From CAYNRQ01 sp964399875 (GTDB lineage: Archaea; Aenigmatarchaeota; Aenigmatarchaeia; QMZP01): a DNA stretch of 45,590 nt. Under the pieces are notes generated by a model. It made no database searches. It was not told the DNA's origin and was given only the letters and a program-made list of their open reading frames with translations. Made by a program: the position numbers and the translations under genes. Position 1 is the stretch's first letter. Every line of letters starts with the position of its first letter. This document shows positions 16,122 through 25,045 of the stretch, in pieces. Where the stretch lies: positions 1 to 45,590 of the forward strand of contig CAYNRQ010000001.1 in the NCBI GenBank assembly GCA_964399875.1. The letters are read 5' to 3'.

Positions 16122-16192
16122 AACACCACCTTGTTAATAGTCAGATCAAGTTTATTTATAAAACTATTGGAAAAAATTCGCTGATTTGCTAA

Positions 16193-16897
16193 TCAGGTCC
16201 GAATTCCAACCTCTTCAAAACAGGATCTCAGGATTTTTTTAAGTTCCTCTAGTTCTTTTTTCTCAAAGCCCTTTTCCTTCTGGAATCCAGGGTCTATGGT
16301 TTTTTCATTTCTGAAATCCTGCAGGAAGAATCTCTTGCTGCCTTTCAGCCATTCACCAATCTTTATAATATCCTCTTTTGAATGGATTCTGGGAAGAACA
16401 GTGGATCTAAACTCATAATCAACATCAGACTTTCTGATAATATCCACACTACTCTTTATCTTTTTCATGTTCACCTTGACCCCGGCAGCTTTTTCATATC
16501 CATCAGGAGAGGACTTTATATCCATGGATATGTAGTCCAGTAGTTTTTCCTTAATTAAATCATCAACCATCTCAGGATTAGACCCGTTTGTATCCAGCTT
16601 AACAAGAAAACCCAAGGACTTTATCTTCCTGACAAAACCAATAAGCTCCGGATATAGTGTAGGTTCACCGCCAGTTATGCAGACACCATCCAGCCACTTC
16701 TTCCTTCCCTGTAAAAACTTAAAAAAATAATCCTCTGTTATTGTTTTATGTTTTTCAGGTTCTAAAACAAGCCCCGGGTTCTGACAGAACGGACACCTGA
16801 AGTTGCACCCGGCCAGAAAAACCACAGCGCATGTCCTACCAGGATAATCTATTACACTGAGTTTCTGCAGACCCTTTATCTCCAACCTACCTGCCAT
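16193..16897 (-). CDS. nrdG: Anaerobic ribonucleotide reductase activating enzyme (radical SAM)
   Basis: Radical SAM enzyme that generates the glycyl radical on NrdD. The cluster motif is CNFRCPFC (CxxxCxxC), followed by CITGGEPTLYPEL (the GGE motif) and LVKLDTNGSNP. The start is ATG 16897, preceded by GGGAGG at 6-8 bases and overlapping the end of the propeller gene by 11 bases; the ATG at 16921 would add residues before the conserved GLQKLSVIDYPG. At 234 residues it is a normal activase. Last gene of the reductase operon. Confidence 0.88.
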   Translation of the reverse strand: MAGRLEIKGLQKLSVIDYPGRTCAVVFLAGCNFRCPFCQNPGLVLEPEKHKTITEDYFFKFLQGRKKWLDGVCITGGEPTLYPELIGFVRKIKSLGFLVKLDTNGSNPEMVDDLIKEKLLDYISMDIKSSPDGYEKAAGVKVNMKKIKSSVDIIRKSDVDYEFRSTVLPRIHSKEDIIKIGEWLKGSKRFFLQDFRNEKTIDPGFQKEKGFEKKELEELKKILRSCFEEVGIRT

Positions 16898-18338
16898 ACT
16901 TCCTCCCGGTCTTGTATTCATGCTCTGTTTTATAACCTATGTCAATGTTGTATGTGTCGCCAATACATCCCCCACTTGAAACAGATGCTTTGTAGGCTTC
17001 TTTCTTTATTTCTTGAGGATTCATTACAAACCTTGAAATATTTTTTTTAACCATGGCAGGAACCTGAACAACAGCCATTTTGCTTGTGCTCGTAGGGAAT
17101 TTCCAGATTAGTTTTCCTTTTAGGTCTATACAATACAAGTTACAGTCCCAGGATCCGAAAAACATTCTGTTATCATGTATCAGTGGATTACTAATTAGCG
17201 GACCATTGGTTTTGAAGGCCCATAATTTTTTCCCTGTTTTTGCATCAAGGGCATACATATTAAAATCAGTTGAACCATAGTATACAACATCTTTATGAAC
17301 AGTTGGAGTAAAATAACCAGCCACACCCCCTGTACGAAATTTCCATTTCAGATTGCCATCCGTATCTACAGCATAAAGAACACCATCCTCACCGCAGAAG
17401 TAGACAATATTATTATGAACCGAACCTCTTCTATGGCTTATGGGATCACTAATCGTAAACTTCCATTTCAGTTTTCCATGCAAATCCAGGGCGTATAGAT
17501 TATGGTCATAACAAGTAACATATATGGTATCATTATATACAAAAGGTGAACCAATTCCAGAACCACCGGAGAATTTCCATATCAAGTTCCCGTTTTTTGA
17601 ATCCAGAGCGTAAAGATTCTTGTCCCCTCCACCGAACAGAACCATGTTTTTATAAACAACAGGACTGGAGAAAATGCAGTCGTTTGTGGGAAATTTCCAT
17701 ACCAGCTCCCCACCCGTAGAAACAGCATACAGATTCCCGTCATAGCTGCCAAAATAAATAATATCATCAGATATTGCAATAAAAAACGGGATATCCCTGC
17801 ACTTGAATGTCCATAACTCTTTGCCGTCCAGGTCAACAGCATAGAGATTCATGTCATCTGATCCAAAATATATAACATCCTTGTATACCTTTGGCGATGA
17901 TGCAATAGAGTCTTTTGTATTGAATTTCCACAGCAATTTTCCAGTATTAACAGATACAGCATAAAGGTTTCCATCCCTGCATCCAAAATAAACAACACTC
18001 TTATACACACATGGTGTTGAAAATATCATATCACCAGCATTGTATTTCCACACAAGCCCCCCGTCCTTTGTGGATACTGCATAAAGACAGTTATCATAAG
18101 AACCAAAATACATGATATCATCGCACACTGCCGGTGAACCTACTATTAATCCTTTTGTGCAAAATCTCCACAGTTCTCTGCCTGTTTTTGCGTCTATTGC
18201 ATAAAAATTCTTATCGCACGCCCCAAAATGAACCGCACCTTTATGCACAATCGGTGTTGAATAGATGCTGCCCCCAAGAGTTACATTAAAGATAGGAGCC
18301 TTTATTGTTTCCTTAATCAAGGATAGCATTGCAGACAT
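16887..18338 (-). CDS. Ten-repeat PQQ-like beta-propeller protein
   Basis: A 483-residue protein of ten repeats of about 38-41 residues, each of the type TPxVYxxxVYFGSxDxNLYAVDxxTGKLLWKF, the PQQ-enzyme repeat. Typical PQQ-like propellers have eight blades, so ten is odd. There is no signal peptide, which argues for the cytosol, unlike most relatives. A 70-residue tail with SSGGCIGDTYNIDIG follows. No catalytic residues for PQQ dehydrogenase activity are recognisable. It sits between nrdD and nrdG and overlaps nrdG by 11 bases, so it is co-expressed with the reductase. It could be a scaffold or sensor; function unknown. Confidence 0.8.
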   Translation of the reverse strand: MSAMLSLIKETIKAPIFNVTLGGSIYSTPIVHKGAVHFGACDKNFYAIDAKTGRELWRFCTKGLIVGSPAVCDDIMYFGSYDNCLYAVSTKDGGLVWKYNAGDMIFSTPCVYKSVVYFGCRDGNLYAVSVNTGKLLWKFNTKDSIASSPKVYKDVIYFGSDDMNLYAVDLDGKELWTFKCRDIPFFIAISDDIIYFGSYDGNLYAVSTGGELVWKFPTNDCIFSSPVVYKNMVLFGGGDKNLYALDSKNGNLIWKFSGGSGIGSPFVYNDTIYVTCYDHNLYALDLHGKLKWKFTISDPISHRRGSVHNNIVYFCGEDGVLYAVDTDGNLKWKFRTGGVAGYFTPTVHKDVVYYGSTDFNMYALDAKTGKKLWAFKTNGPLISNPLIHDNRMFFGSWDCNLYCIDLKGKLIWKFPTSTSKMAVVQVPAMVKKNISRFVMNPQEIKKEAYKASVSSGGCIGDTYNIDIGYKTEHEYKTGRKYGR

Positions 18339-18403
18339 CTCAACTTCTCCGAATAGGGATTCGTCTACCTCAAAACCAATCCTAGACCCGGATTCTTAAT
18401 AAA

Positions 18404-20686
18404 TCATCCAGTCATTCTAGGAACAGGCCGTTCAAGCGCTTTCTTTTCTGAGTATTCAAGCCTGTCCTTGAATTCTTCCTGTTTTCCGTCATTCCATATT
18501 TGTACAGGTCTGAAATACCCGACAACTCTTGAATAGACTTCGCATCGCTTCCCGCAAACATTTTTTTTACCGCCGCCATTGGGTTGTGGGCATGTGAAAT
18601 GTTCTCCCTTTACATAGCCATGTTCAGGACATCTTGAAAATGTTGGGGTTATGGAAAAATATGGAAGTTTTGTATTGTATGCAATCTTTTTGACCAGTTG
18701 CTTGCACGCTTCACCGGATGACATCCTCTCGCCCAGAAATGTATGGAATATTGTCCCACCTGTATACAACGGCTGAATATCATTCTGGTGTTCCAGTGCC
18801 TCAATAACATCATCTGTCTTATCAACAGGAAGATGTGTTGAATTGGTCAAGTAAGGCTCCTTTTTCCCAGCAGTTACTATATCAGGATACATTTTTTTAT
18901 CCTCTCTTGCAAACCTGTAAGATGTGCCCTCTGCAGGCGTCGCTTCCAGATTGTACAGATTTCCTGTTTCTTTCTGGAATTCCAGACATCTTTCTCTCAT
19001 AAACTTCAAAGTTTCAATAGCCAGCATCTTACCTTCTGGTGTTGATATGTCCTTGCCAAGGAGATTAAGGCAGGCTTCATTCATTCCGCAGAGCCCAATT
19101 GTTGAAAAATGGTTTTTGAATGTTCCCAGATACCTCTTTGTGAAGGGCATCAAGCCGTTTTTCATATTCTTTTCAATAACCTCTCTCTTTATCTCCAGTG
19201 CATTCTTGCAAAGTGTCATATAATAGCCGAGCTTGTTGAAATAAAGTTTTCTCGCCTCCTCCTCAGACCCGGATTCCTTTCTCGCCTCATATCCAAGCCT
19301 GTTCACATTTACAGTCATCACTCCAATTGATCCAGTTGAATCTCCCGGACCCCACATGCCGCCAGGTCTTTTCAGCAGTTCAGACTGGTTGATATTTAGT
19401 CTGCAACACATCGCCCTTATGGATTTGGGATCAAGACCAGAACCCACGTAATTTTGAAAATATGGAAGGCCGTATTTCGCTGTCACTTCAAACAAAAGCT
19501 TAGCGTTCTCAGAATCCCAGTCAAAGCTTTTCGTTATGTTATATGTAGGAATTGGAAATGTAAACACGCCACCCGTTGCATCACCTTCAAGCATAACCTC
19601 CAGAAATGCTTTATTTATCATATCCATCTCATTCTGGCAATCACCGTATGTAAATTCCTGTGGTTTACCTCCAACTATAGCCTTCTCCTTTTTCATATCA
19701 TCTGGTACAGCCCAGTCAAAAGTAAGATTGGAAAATGGAAACTGACTGCCCCACCTTGAAGGAATATTTAAGGAGAAAACAAGCTGTTGCATATTCTGTT
19801 TAACAGCCTTATAATCTAGATTATCTGCCTTAACAAAAGGAGCAAGCAGCGTATCGATGGAATTAAATGCCTGTGCCCCGGCAAACTCCATCTGCAGGCA
19901 TCCTATATAGTTTACCATCTGGTGCACCACTGTAGACAAATGCTTTGCAGGTTTGCATTCTACTTTATTTGGAACCCCCCCGAAACCCCAGAGCAGAAGA
20001 TTCTTCAAGGAATGACCACAACAGTAACCAATGACGCCATGACTTAGATCATGTATGTGAATATACCCTTTTTTATGCGCATTGCTTATCTCTGCAGAAT
20101 AAAGCTCATTCAAATTATAGTTTGACATAACCTTTCCAGCAGTGTGCAATAAAAGACCAGAAAAAGAAAACGCCTCATTTGCATTCTCCTTCACTCTCCA
20201 ATCAGTCTGATTAAGATATTCGCCTATAGTATTATTTACATCTAACAGTAATGTCTTCGTTTCCCTTATTTTTTCATGTTGTTTTCTGTAAAGTATATAG
20301 GCCTTTGCTGTTTTATAATGGCCGCTTTCAACCAGAACCTTTTCCACGATGTCCTGTATCTGCTCCACTGTTGGAACAGTGACACCGCCAAACTTTTCTT
20401 CAAGAACAGAAACAACCTTGTCAGAAAGAACCTTTGCCAGCTCCTTATCTGTTCCGCCAACAGCCTGTGCTGCCGCCCATATAGCGCTGGTTATTTTATC
20501 CTGATTAAAATCAACTACCCTTCCGTTTCTTTTTTTGACTTTTGTTATAAGGCCCGTAACCCTTTCATATGTAGTAAATCTTTTTCCGCACTTTGTGCAT
20601 TCCCTTCTTCGTCTATTAACCTTATCATCAGAAACCCTTTTATCCACAACCCTTGTCTCAGAATGCTTGCAGAAAGGACATTTCAT
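18404..20686 (-). CDS. nrdD: NrdR-NrdD fusion: anaerobic ribonucleotide reductase with built-in repressor module
   Basis: Reduces ribonucleoside triphosphates to deoxy forms under anoxia. Residues 1-43 are an NrdR zinc ribbon (C3, C6, C30, C33; RRRREC, RFTTYER). About 46-140 is an ATP-cone (VKKRNGRVVDFNQDKI), together equal to a whole NrdR. The glycyl-radical reductase follows: GYIHIHDL, active-site region MCCRLNIN, IGLCGMNEACL, a zinc-type CP...CGKRC cluster, and the radical glycine near 723 in SRVVGYFRPV. At 760 residues it is longer than NrdD with only an ATP-cone by about the zinc ribbon. NrdR boxes lie upstream. First gene of the operon with the propeller and nrdG. Confidence 0.92.
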   Translation of the reverse strand: MKCPFCKHSETRVVDKRVSDDKVNRRRRECTKCGKRFTTYERVTGLITKVKKRNGRVVDFNQDKITSAIWAAAQAVGGTDKELAKVLSDKVVSVLEEKFGGVTVPTVEQIQDIVEKVLVESGHYKTAKAYILYRKQHEKIRETKTLLLDVNNTIGEYLNQTDWRVKENANEAFSFSGLLLHTAGKVMSNYNLNELYSAEISNAHKKGYIHIHDLSHGVIGYCCGHSLKNLLLWGFGGVPNKVECKPAKHLSTVVHQMVNYIGCLQMEFAGAQAFNSIDTLLAPFVKADNLDYKAVKQNMQQLVFSLNIPSRWGSQFPFSNLTFDWAVPDDMKKEKAIVGGKPQEFTYGDCQNEMDMINKAFLEVMLEGDATGGVFTFPIPTYNITKSFDWDSENAKLLFEVTAKYGLPYFQNYVGSGLDPKSIRAMCCRLNINQSELLKRPGGMWGPGDSTGSIGVMTVNVNRLGYEARKESGSEEEARKLYFNKLGYYMTLCKNALEIKREVIEKNMKNGLMPFTKRYLGTFKNHFSTIGLCGMNEACLNLLGKDISTPEGKMLAIETLKFMRERCLEFQKETGNLYNLEATPAEGTSYRFAREDKKMYPDIVTAGKKEPYLTNSTHLPVDKTDDVIEALEHQNDIQPLYTGGTIFHTFLGERMSSGEACKQLVKKIAYNTKLPYFSITPTFSRCPEHGYVKGEHFTCPQPNGGGKKNVCGKRCEVYSRVVGYFRPVQIWNDGKQEEFKDRLEYSEKKALERPVPRMTG

Positions 20687-20721
20687 ATATATGGCCCCAT
20701 GAACTTAAAACCCGGCATGCC

Positions 20722-20739
20722 TGTCTGTTATACCAGACA
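20722..20739 (-). promoter_or_regulatory. Leader hairpin of the nrdD mRNA
   Basis: TGTCTG (20722-20727) pairs with CAGACA (20734-20739) around a 6-base loop. It would lie near the 5' end of the nrdD transcript. An 8-bp palindrome GGCATGCC (20714-20721) adjoins it. Role unknown. Confidence 0.3.
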
Positions 20740-20759
20740 AATTCACCACTCTTAGATAA

Positions 20760-20775
20760 ATACTATATATTGTTA
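20760..20775 (-). promoter_or_regulatory. NrdR box, proximal (over TATA region)
   Basis: The core CTATATATTG (20763-20772) matches the NrdR consensus core CwAtATaTwG; the flanks match less well. The site lies about 75-90 bp before the nrdD ATG and itself contains TATATA, so it probably overlaps the TATA element. Confidence 0.7.
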
Positions 20776-20791
20776 TTTATAGATATTTCTA

Positions 20792-20807
20792 CCACTATAT
20801 CTTGTGG
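20792..20807 (-). promoter_or_regulatory. NrdR box, distal
   Basis: CCACTATATCTTGTGG has outer arms CCAC/GTGG and core CTATATCTTG, fitting the NrdR pattern. A gap of 16 bp separates it from the proximal box, and the cores are 32 bp apart, about three helical turns, as in bacterial NrdR box pairs. Confidence 0.75.
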
Positions 20808-20879
20808 TTGAGTGCAATATATTATTTGTCCTAACCCCTATATAAACTTTTCTATCCTGAAGAATATATTTTCCAGAAC

Positions 20880-21221
20880 CTATCTTTTGATCTGTTTTTT
20901 ACTTCTTCTTATAGTCAAATCCCTTCCAATAATCTTGTTGTCAATCATGTCAGCCTTTGATTTCAGAGACTTGGCCTTCTCCCTAAAACTGATGTTCATC
21001 CACCTAGAAACAAGAAATATTGCTATAACAGCAATTATTGTAACCAAAATAGCAGCACCAAAAGAATAGATAAGGCCTTCGCCCTCAGGGACAAAATCAG
21101 CTATAAACTCCTTTATTGCATCCCTCCAAAAAAGGGCTATTATAAAACCAAAGGCGCTTATAATGGCAGTTCCTGTAACAGCCTTTATATTCATTTCCTT
21201 TGCATGTTCTTCAACACCCAT
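20880..21221 (-). CDS. Small two-helix membrane protein (DUF5654-like)
   Basis: A 113-residue protein with two hydrophobic helices, about 12-35 (VTGTAIISAFGFIIALFWRDAI) and 48-70 (LIYSFGAAILVTIIAVIAIFLV), then a basic C-terminal tail (RRSKKQIKR). The FGFIIALFWRDAIK pattern resembles archaeal DUF5654 proteins, of unknown function. The TATA-like CATTTAAATAAG lies at about 21258-21269 on the minus strand. Assignment is from memory. Confidence 0.6.
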   Translation of the reverse strand: MGVEEHAKEMNIKAVTGTAIISAFGFIIALFWRDAIKEFIADFVPEGEGLIYSFGAAILVTIIAVIAIFLVSRWMNISFREKAKSLKSKADMIDNKIIGRDLTIRRSKKQIKR

Positions 21222-21282
21222 AAGACCCCCAAAAATTTAATATTATTTTTGATTTCTTATTTAAATGTTTAATTCCAATTCC

Positions 21283-21383
21283 CCAGTGTGTTCACTGGTG
21301 GATAATCGTTCAGGAATCTGCATCTCAATGGCAATGGATGCAGAGATGTCTCGTGTCCAACTTTATATCGGAAGAGACACGAG
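21283..21383. other. Intergenic segment with three perfect hairpins, possible ncRNA
   Basis: CCAGTG-TGTT-CACTGG (21283-21298), TCTGCATC/GATGCAGA (21317-21324 with 21337-21344, 12-base loop) and CTCGTGTC/GACACGAG (21350-21357 with 21376-21383) follow in order in a noncoding gap. No tRNA, 5S, SRP, RNase P or C/D-box signature was found. The strand is undetermined. Confidence 0.45.
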
Positions 21384-21415
21384 TCTATTGACCGGTGGTT
21401 CTTGAGAAACAGAAG

Positions 21416-22873
21416 CTATTTAATCCTTTCAAATAAGTGCTTACCCTTTTTTACCTTCCCCTCCCATGGCCTAAACCTGCAGTCTTTTAATAAACCTTTT
21501 TCAACCCCTATCTGTCTGTTTATTTCTTCAGATGTTCCTGGCATAAAGGGCCATAAAAGGATGCTGATAATCCTTATACTTTCAAGCAGGTTATACAATA
21601 TGCTTCCTAACTCTTTCCCTTCTTTCTTCCATGGTTCTTTCTGGTTTATATATTTATTAACCTCCCTGACAAACCCCATTATCTCTTGCAAAGCCAGATG
21701 CAGCTCATAACATTCCATATATTTTTTGATTTTTTCCAGCTTTAGTTTGTTTTCCAATTCAGGCCTTCCTTCTATCTTCCCGTCAAACTTTTCTGCCAAC
21801 GTAAGAATCCTGGATACAAGATTTCCAAGATCAGAAACCAGTTCACCGTTTATCCTCTCAACCAACGTCTTCTCAGAAAAATCACCATCCTCACCAAACG
21901 GTATCTCCTTGATAATAAAATATCTAAGAGAATCAACCCCGTATTTATCTGCAATCTCAAGAGGGTCAATAACAGTTCCTTTTGACTTACTCATCTTTTC
22001 TCCCCTAAGGTTTATGTAGCCATGAACCAAAACAGTCTTTGGCATCTCTATATCCGCAGCCTTTAATATAGAAGGCCAGATAACAGAATGGAACCAGTTT
22101 ATACCTTTACCAATCATATGGATATCAGCAGGCCAGTACCTCTTAAACTTCTCCCCATCCGGATACCCCAGAGCTGAAATATAGTTTATAAGAGCATCCA
22201 GCCACACATATATCTTGTGATTGGGATCATTGGGTGTTGTTATCCCCCACCTTAGTTTTGTTCTGCTAACAGAAAGATCCTTAAGTCCCTCAGATTTTAC
22301 CCTGTTAAGCATTTCTATCCTTCTATAATCAGGCTGGACAAAACCCTTCTTGCTCAACAGGTCCAAAATAAATCCAGTGTACTTGCTCATCCTGAAAAAA
22401 TAACTCTCCTCCTTTAACCATTCCGGTTTTTCTCCGTGTTCCGGGCATCTGCCATCAACAAGGTCCTTTTCTGTAATAAAGGCCTCGCAACCCACACAGT
22501 AATACCCTTCATAAGAACCCTTGTATATGTCTCCCTTATCCAGAAGTTTCTGGAATATGGCCTTGCTTACATTAACATGCCTTTCTTCTGTTGTTCTGAT
22601 AAAATCATTATGACTTGTATTCAGTTTTTTGCACAAATCCTCGAACTTTTTGCTGTTTTTATCCACAAATGTCTTTACAGGAATATTGGCCTTCCTTGCA
22701 GCCTGCTCATTCTTCTGGGCATTCTCGTCCGTTCCTGTTAAAAAGAAAACATCCTTTCCCAGAATTCTCTGCCATCTGGCAATAACATCTGTTGTTATCT
22801 TCTCATACGCATGGCCGAGATGGGGGGAGGCATTGACATAATCAATAGCCGTGGTTATGTAAAATTTATCCAT
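21416..22873 (-). CDS. metG: Methionyl-tRNA synthetase
   Basis: Class I synthetase charging tRNA-Met. The start shows YVNASPHLGHAYEKITTDVIARW with the HLGH (HIGH-type) motif, then a zinc knuckle CVGCEAF...CPEHG, and MSKSKGT as the KMSKS loop near residue 297. It has 485 residues and ends after the anticodon-binding helical domain, without the C-terminal EMAP/tRNA-binding domain found in many homologues. That domain may be encoded elsewhere. Confidence 0.95.
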   Translation of the reverse strand: MDKFYITTAIDYVNASPHLGHAYEKITTDVIARWQRILGKDVFFLTGTDENAQKNEQAARKANIPVKTFVDKNSKKFEDLCKKLNTSHNDFIRTTEERHVNVSKAIFQKLLDKGDIYKGSYEGYYCVGCEAFITEKDLVDGRCPEHGEKPEWLKEESYFFRMSKYTGFILDLLSKKGFVQPDYRRIEMLNRVKSEGLKDLSVSRTKLRWGITTPNDPNHKIYVWLDALINYISALGYPDGEKFKRYWPADIHMIGKGINWFHSVIWPSILKAADIEMPKTVLVHGYINLRGEKMSKSKGTVIDPLEIADKYGVDSLRYFIIKEIPFGEDGDFSEKTLVERINGELVSDLGNLVSRILTLAEKFDGKIEGRPELENKLKLEKIKKYMECYELHLALQEIMGFVREVNKYINQKEPWKKEGKELGSILYNLLESIRIISILLWPFMPGTSEEINRQIGVEKGLLKDCRFRPWEGKVKKGKHLFERIK

Positions 22874-22918
22874 TTTTTCACCTCTTTATTATTTTGTTCT
22901 GATTAAGATTATATATAT

Positions 22919-24355
22919 ATGAAAATTGAATTTAAAACCTTTTTACCCTTATTGATTTTGCCAATAATACTAGCCTTCTTAGGCTACTATATCCTTTATC
23001 CTGTCCCCTTAAAATTCGACCCATCCATGCACGCAGAAATAGTTAATATAATCTCAATCCAGGGCTATCCAAACACATGGCAGCCCTATGCAAACAACAC
23101 CTTTACTTACACCCCATTGTTTCACTACCTCTCATACATACCATCTGTTTTTGGCCTAAGCCCAGTAGACTCTGTGATGATCCTGGGGATTTTAATCTAC
23201 ATGCTCATACCCATATCAACCTACTACCTTGTCTTAAGTTTTAAAAAGAAAAAACAAACAGCCTTTCTAGCAGCTGTTACTATATCCTTTCTTCCCTTAT
23301 TGGGTAGTATATTCCTTCTGGGAGAATTCCCAGAGGTATTATCCCTTCTCCTACTCACACTCCTTCTTTACTCAATAAACACCAAGAGACACTTTCTTGT
23401 TTCTGTATTCACAGGATTGACAATATTATCCCACCCATTCATGGCCCTGGTTGCGATAATCCTCTGGCTATACAACTTCAAAAATTTAAAGAAGGAAAAA
23501 CCCAAGAACATCCTTTTTTACATCCTTATCCTTATAATCATCACAAGTTTCTGGATTCCAAAATATATCCAGATCATGGGTAATGCAGCCTCAGGCACAT
23601 GGCACAATTCCATATACGATACCCAGCAACCCTACTTAGCTTTTTGGCCTGCCAATGAGATCCAGATATTCCTGTTTGGTATGCATGTTCTAACACCAAT
23701 AATTCTACCTTTATCCATAATAGGATTTTTGTTCACCAGAAACAAACTTCTAAGAGCATTCTATATAATAACCCTTATCTTCACTATATACCACTTGCCA
23801 TATACACAGCTTAAGGTACTTGATCTTTTTGTAATACCATCCTCAATACTCGCTGCTCTTGGCCTTGAAAAAATCATAAACACATCAAAGAAACACAACA
23901 AACACCTACCCAAGGCCATAGCAATATTTTTTATTCTATTAATGTTCTCCTTCCAGGTTACACATTTCATGCATGCAAAGGCCTACTGGGTTGACATTGA
24001 AAAAAGCCCTGAAATCCCTCTTGCCGAATCCTCACTATGGCTCAGGGATTATAACAACGGCTTTGTGAAAATCTATTCAGAACAGGCCCCAAGCTGGGTA
24101 GGAATCCTTTCCAACAAGATCCCTTTAGAACCATACATAACAGACCTAGAGGCCTACTCAGATGAGTACAAGGAACAACTCGAATACAGAAAAAACATAA
24201 ACACATCAATATGCAGTTCAGACCTCGTACAGCTAGAATCCTTATTAAAAAAGCATGATATAAGATTCCTGTTCACAAAGGTAAACCTAACACCAGATTA
24301 CCTGAACAGAATCCACACAAACAGGGGATGGAATGTCTATGAAGTCAGCCTCTAG
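22919..24355 (+). CDS. Multi-spanning membrane protein, GT-C-like glycosyltransferase candidate
   Basis: A 478-residue protein with about ten hydrophobic segments and a soluble C-terminal part of 100 residues (YWVDIEKSPEIPLAESSLWLRDY onward). An early loop contains FDPSMHAEIV, where an acidic residue is expected in GT-C enzymes, followed by a long outer loop. This architecture suggests a lipid-linked sugar transferase for surface glycans, though no definite family motif is visible. It starts the glycosylation island. Its 3' end overlaps the thioredoxin-like gene on the other strand by 11 bases. Confidence 0.55.
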   Translation: MKIEFKTFLPLLILPIILAFLGYYILYPVPLKFDPSMHAEIVNIISIQGYPNTWQPYANNTFTYTPLFHYLSYIPSVFGLSPVDSVMILGILIYMLIPISTYYLVLSFKKKKQTAFLAAVTISFLPLLGSIFLLGEFPEVLSLLLLTLLLYSINTKRHFLVSVFTGLTILSHPFMALVAIILWLYNFKNLKKEKPKNILFYILILIIITSFWIPKYIQIMGNAASGTWHNSIYDTQQPYLAFWPANEIQIFLFGMHVLTPIILPLSIIGFLFTRNKLLRAFYIITLIFTIYHLPYTQLKVLDLFVIPSSILAALGLEKIINTSKKHNKHLPKAIAIFFILLMFSFQVTHFMHAKAYWVDIEKSPEIPLAESSLWLRDYNNGFVKIYSEQAPSWVGILSNKIPLEPYITDLEAYSDEYKEQLEYRKNINTSICSSDLVQLESLLKKHDIRFLFTKVNLTPDYLNRIHTNRGWNVYEVSL

Positions 24356-25016
24356 GGAATAATATATTCTCCAGTTCTTCCTTTCCTTTGAAATCCTCAT
24401 ACAATTTCCCTTCGATAATCAGGGACGGATAAATCGTTACATTGTAATGTATTTTCAATGTTTGCAAAGAAGGCTCATCAAGGTCCGCATCCAAAGCAAA
24501 TATCAGAAGATTCTCCTTGTATTTTCTTTTAAGATATGTTAGTATAAATCCCTGGTCATCACATCTGCTGCATTTTTTAGAAAAGAAATAGATTATTGTT
24601 TTTGTATCTGATCTGCATGATCTCTTTAGTTTGTTTGCGAGCAGCCAATAACCAACAAGCAGCCTTGAGTATTCCTTTTTAAGATCCATATATTCATTAT
24701 AATCCTGTATCTCACTCTCAGAACCATAGCTTGTTAGTTTTGAACCAATCTCATATGATTCATCATTTATATCTGATAGTGTTGCAGAAAGAAGGGGACA
24801 GGTTGAATTCTCACCAAGAACATCAAAGAAAAGAAACTGAAGCTGAAAGTTCTCAACCAGTTTCGTGATTTCTCTCATATCCTTTTCAATGGAGCTAAGC
24901 CTCCCCTTGTTTATGGTATATCCTGTTAATATCCCCCCAGTAAATAAAAGGGCTGATATTACAATAGCTGAAATCAGTATTTTGGCATCAAATTTTTTTG
25001 GTTTTCCTCCGGGCAT
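24345..25016 (-). CDS. Membrane-anchored thioredoxin-like protein
   Basis: About 223 residues. One N-terminal helix (ILISAIVISALLFTGGILTGYTI) anchors it, a helical region with coiled-coil character follows, and a thioredoxin-like domain closes it with the CSRC motif in FFSKKCSRCDDQGF and a cis-Pro-type stretch NVTIYPSLII. The domain would face outward and form or shuffle disulfides in exported Cys-rich proteins such as the one at 889-4755; this is inference. I start at ATG 25016, since a longer frame overlaps the GT2 gene. The first gene of the pair, GT2, ends within its upstream region. Confidence 0.7.
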   Translation of the reverse strand: MPGGKPKKFDAKILISAIVISALLFTGGILTGYTINKGRLSSIEKDMREITKLVENFQLQFLFFDVLGENSTCPLLSATLSDINDESYEIGSKLTSYGSESEIQDYNEYMDLKKEYSRLLVGYWLLANKLKRSCRSDTKTIIYFFSKKCSRCDDQGFILTYLKRKYKENLLIFALDADLDEPSLQTLKIHYNVTIYPSLIIEGKLYEDFKGKEELENILFPRG

Positions 25017-25045
25017 AATTAATTCTGCACACCATAATTTAAAAA

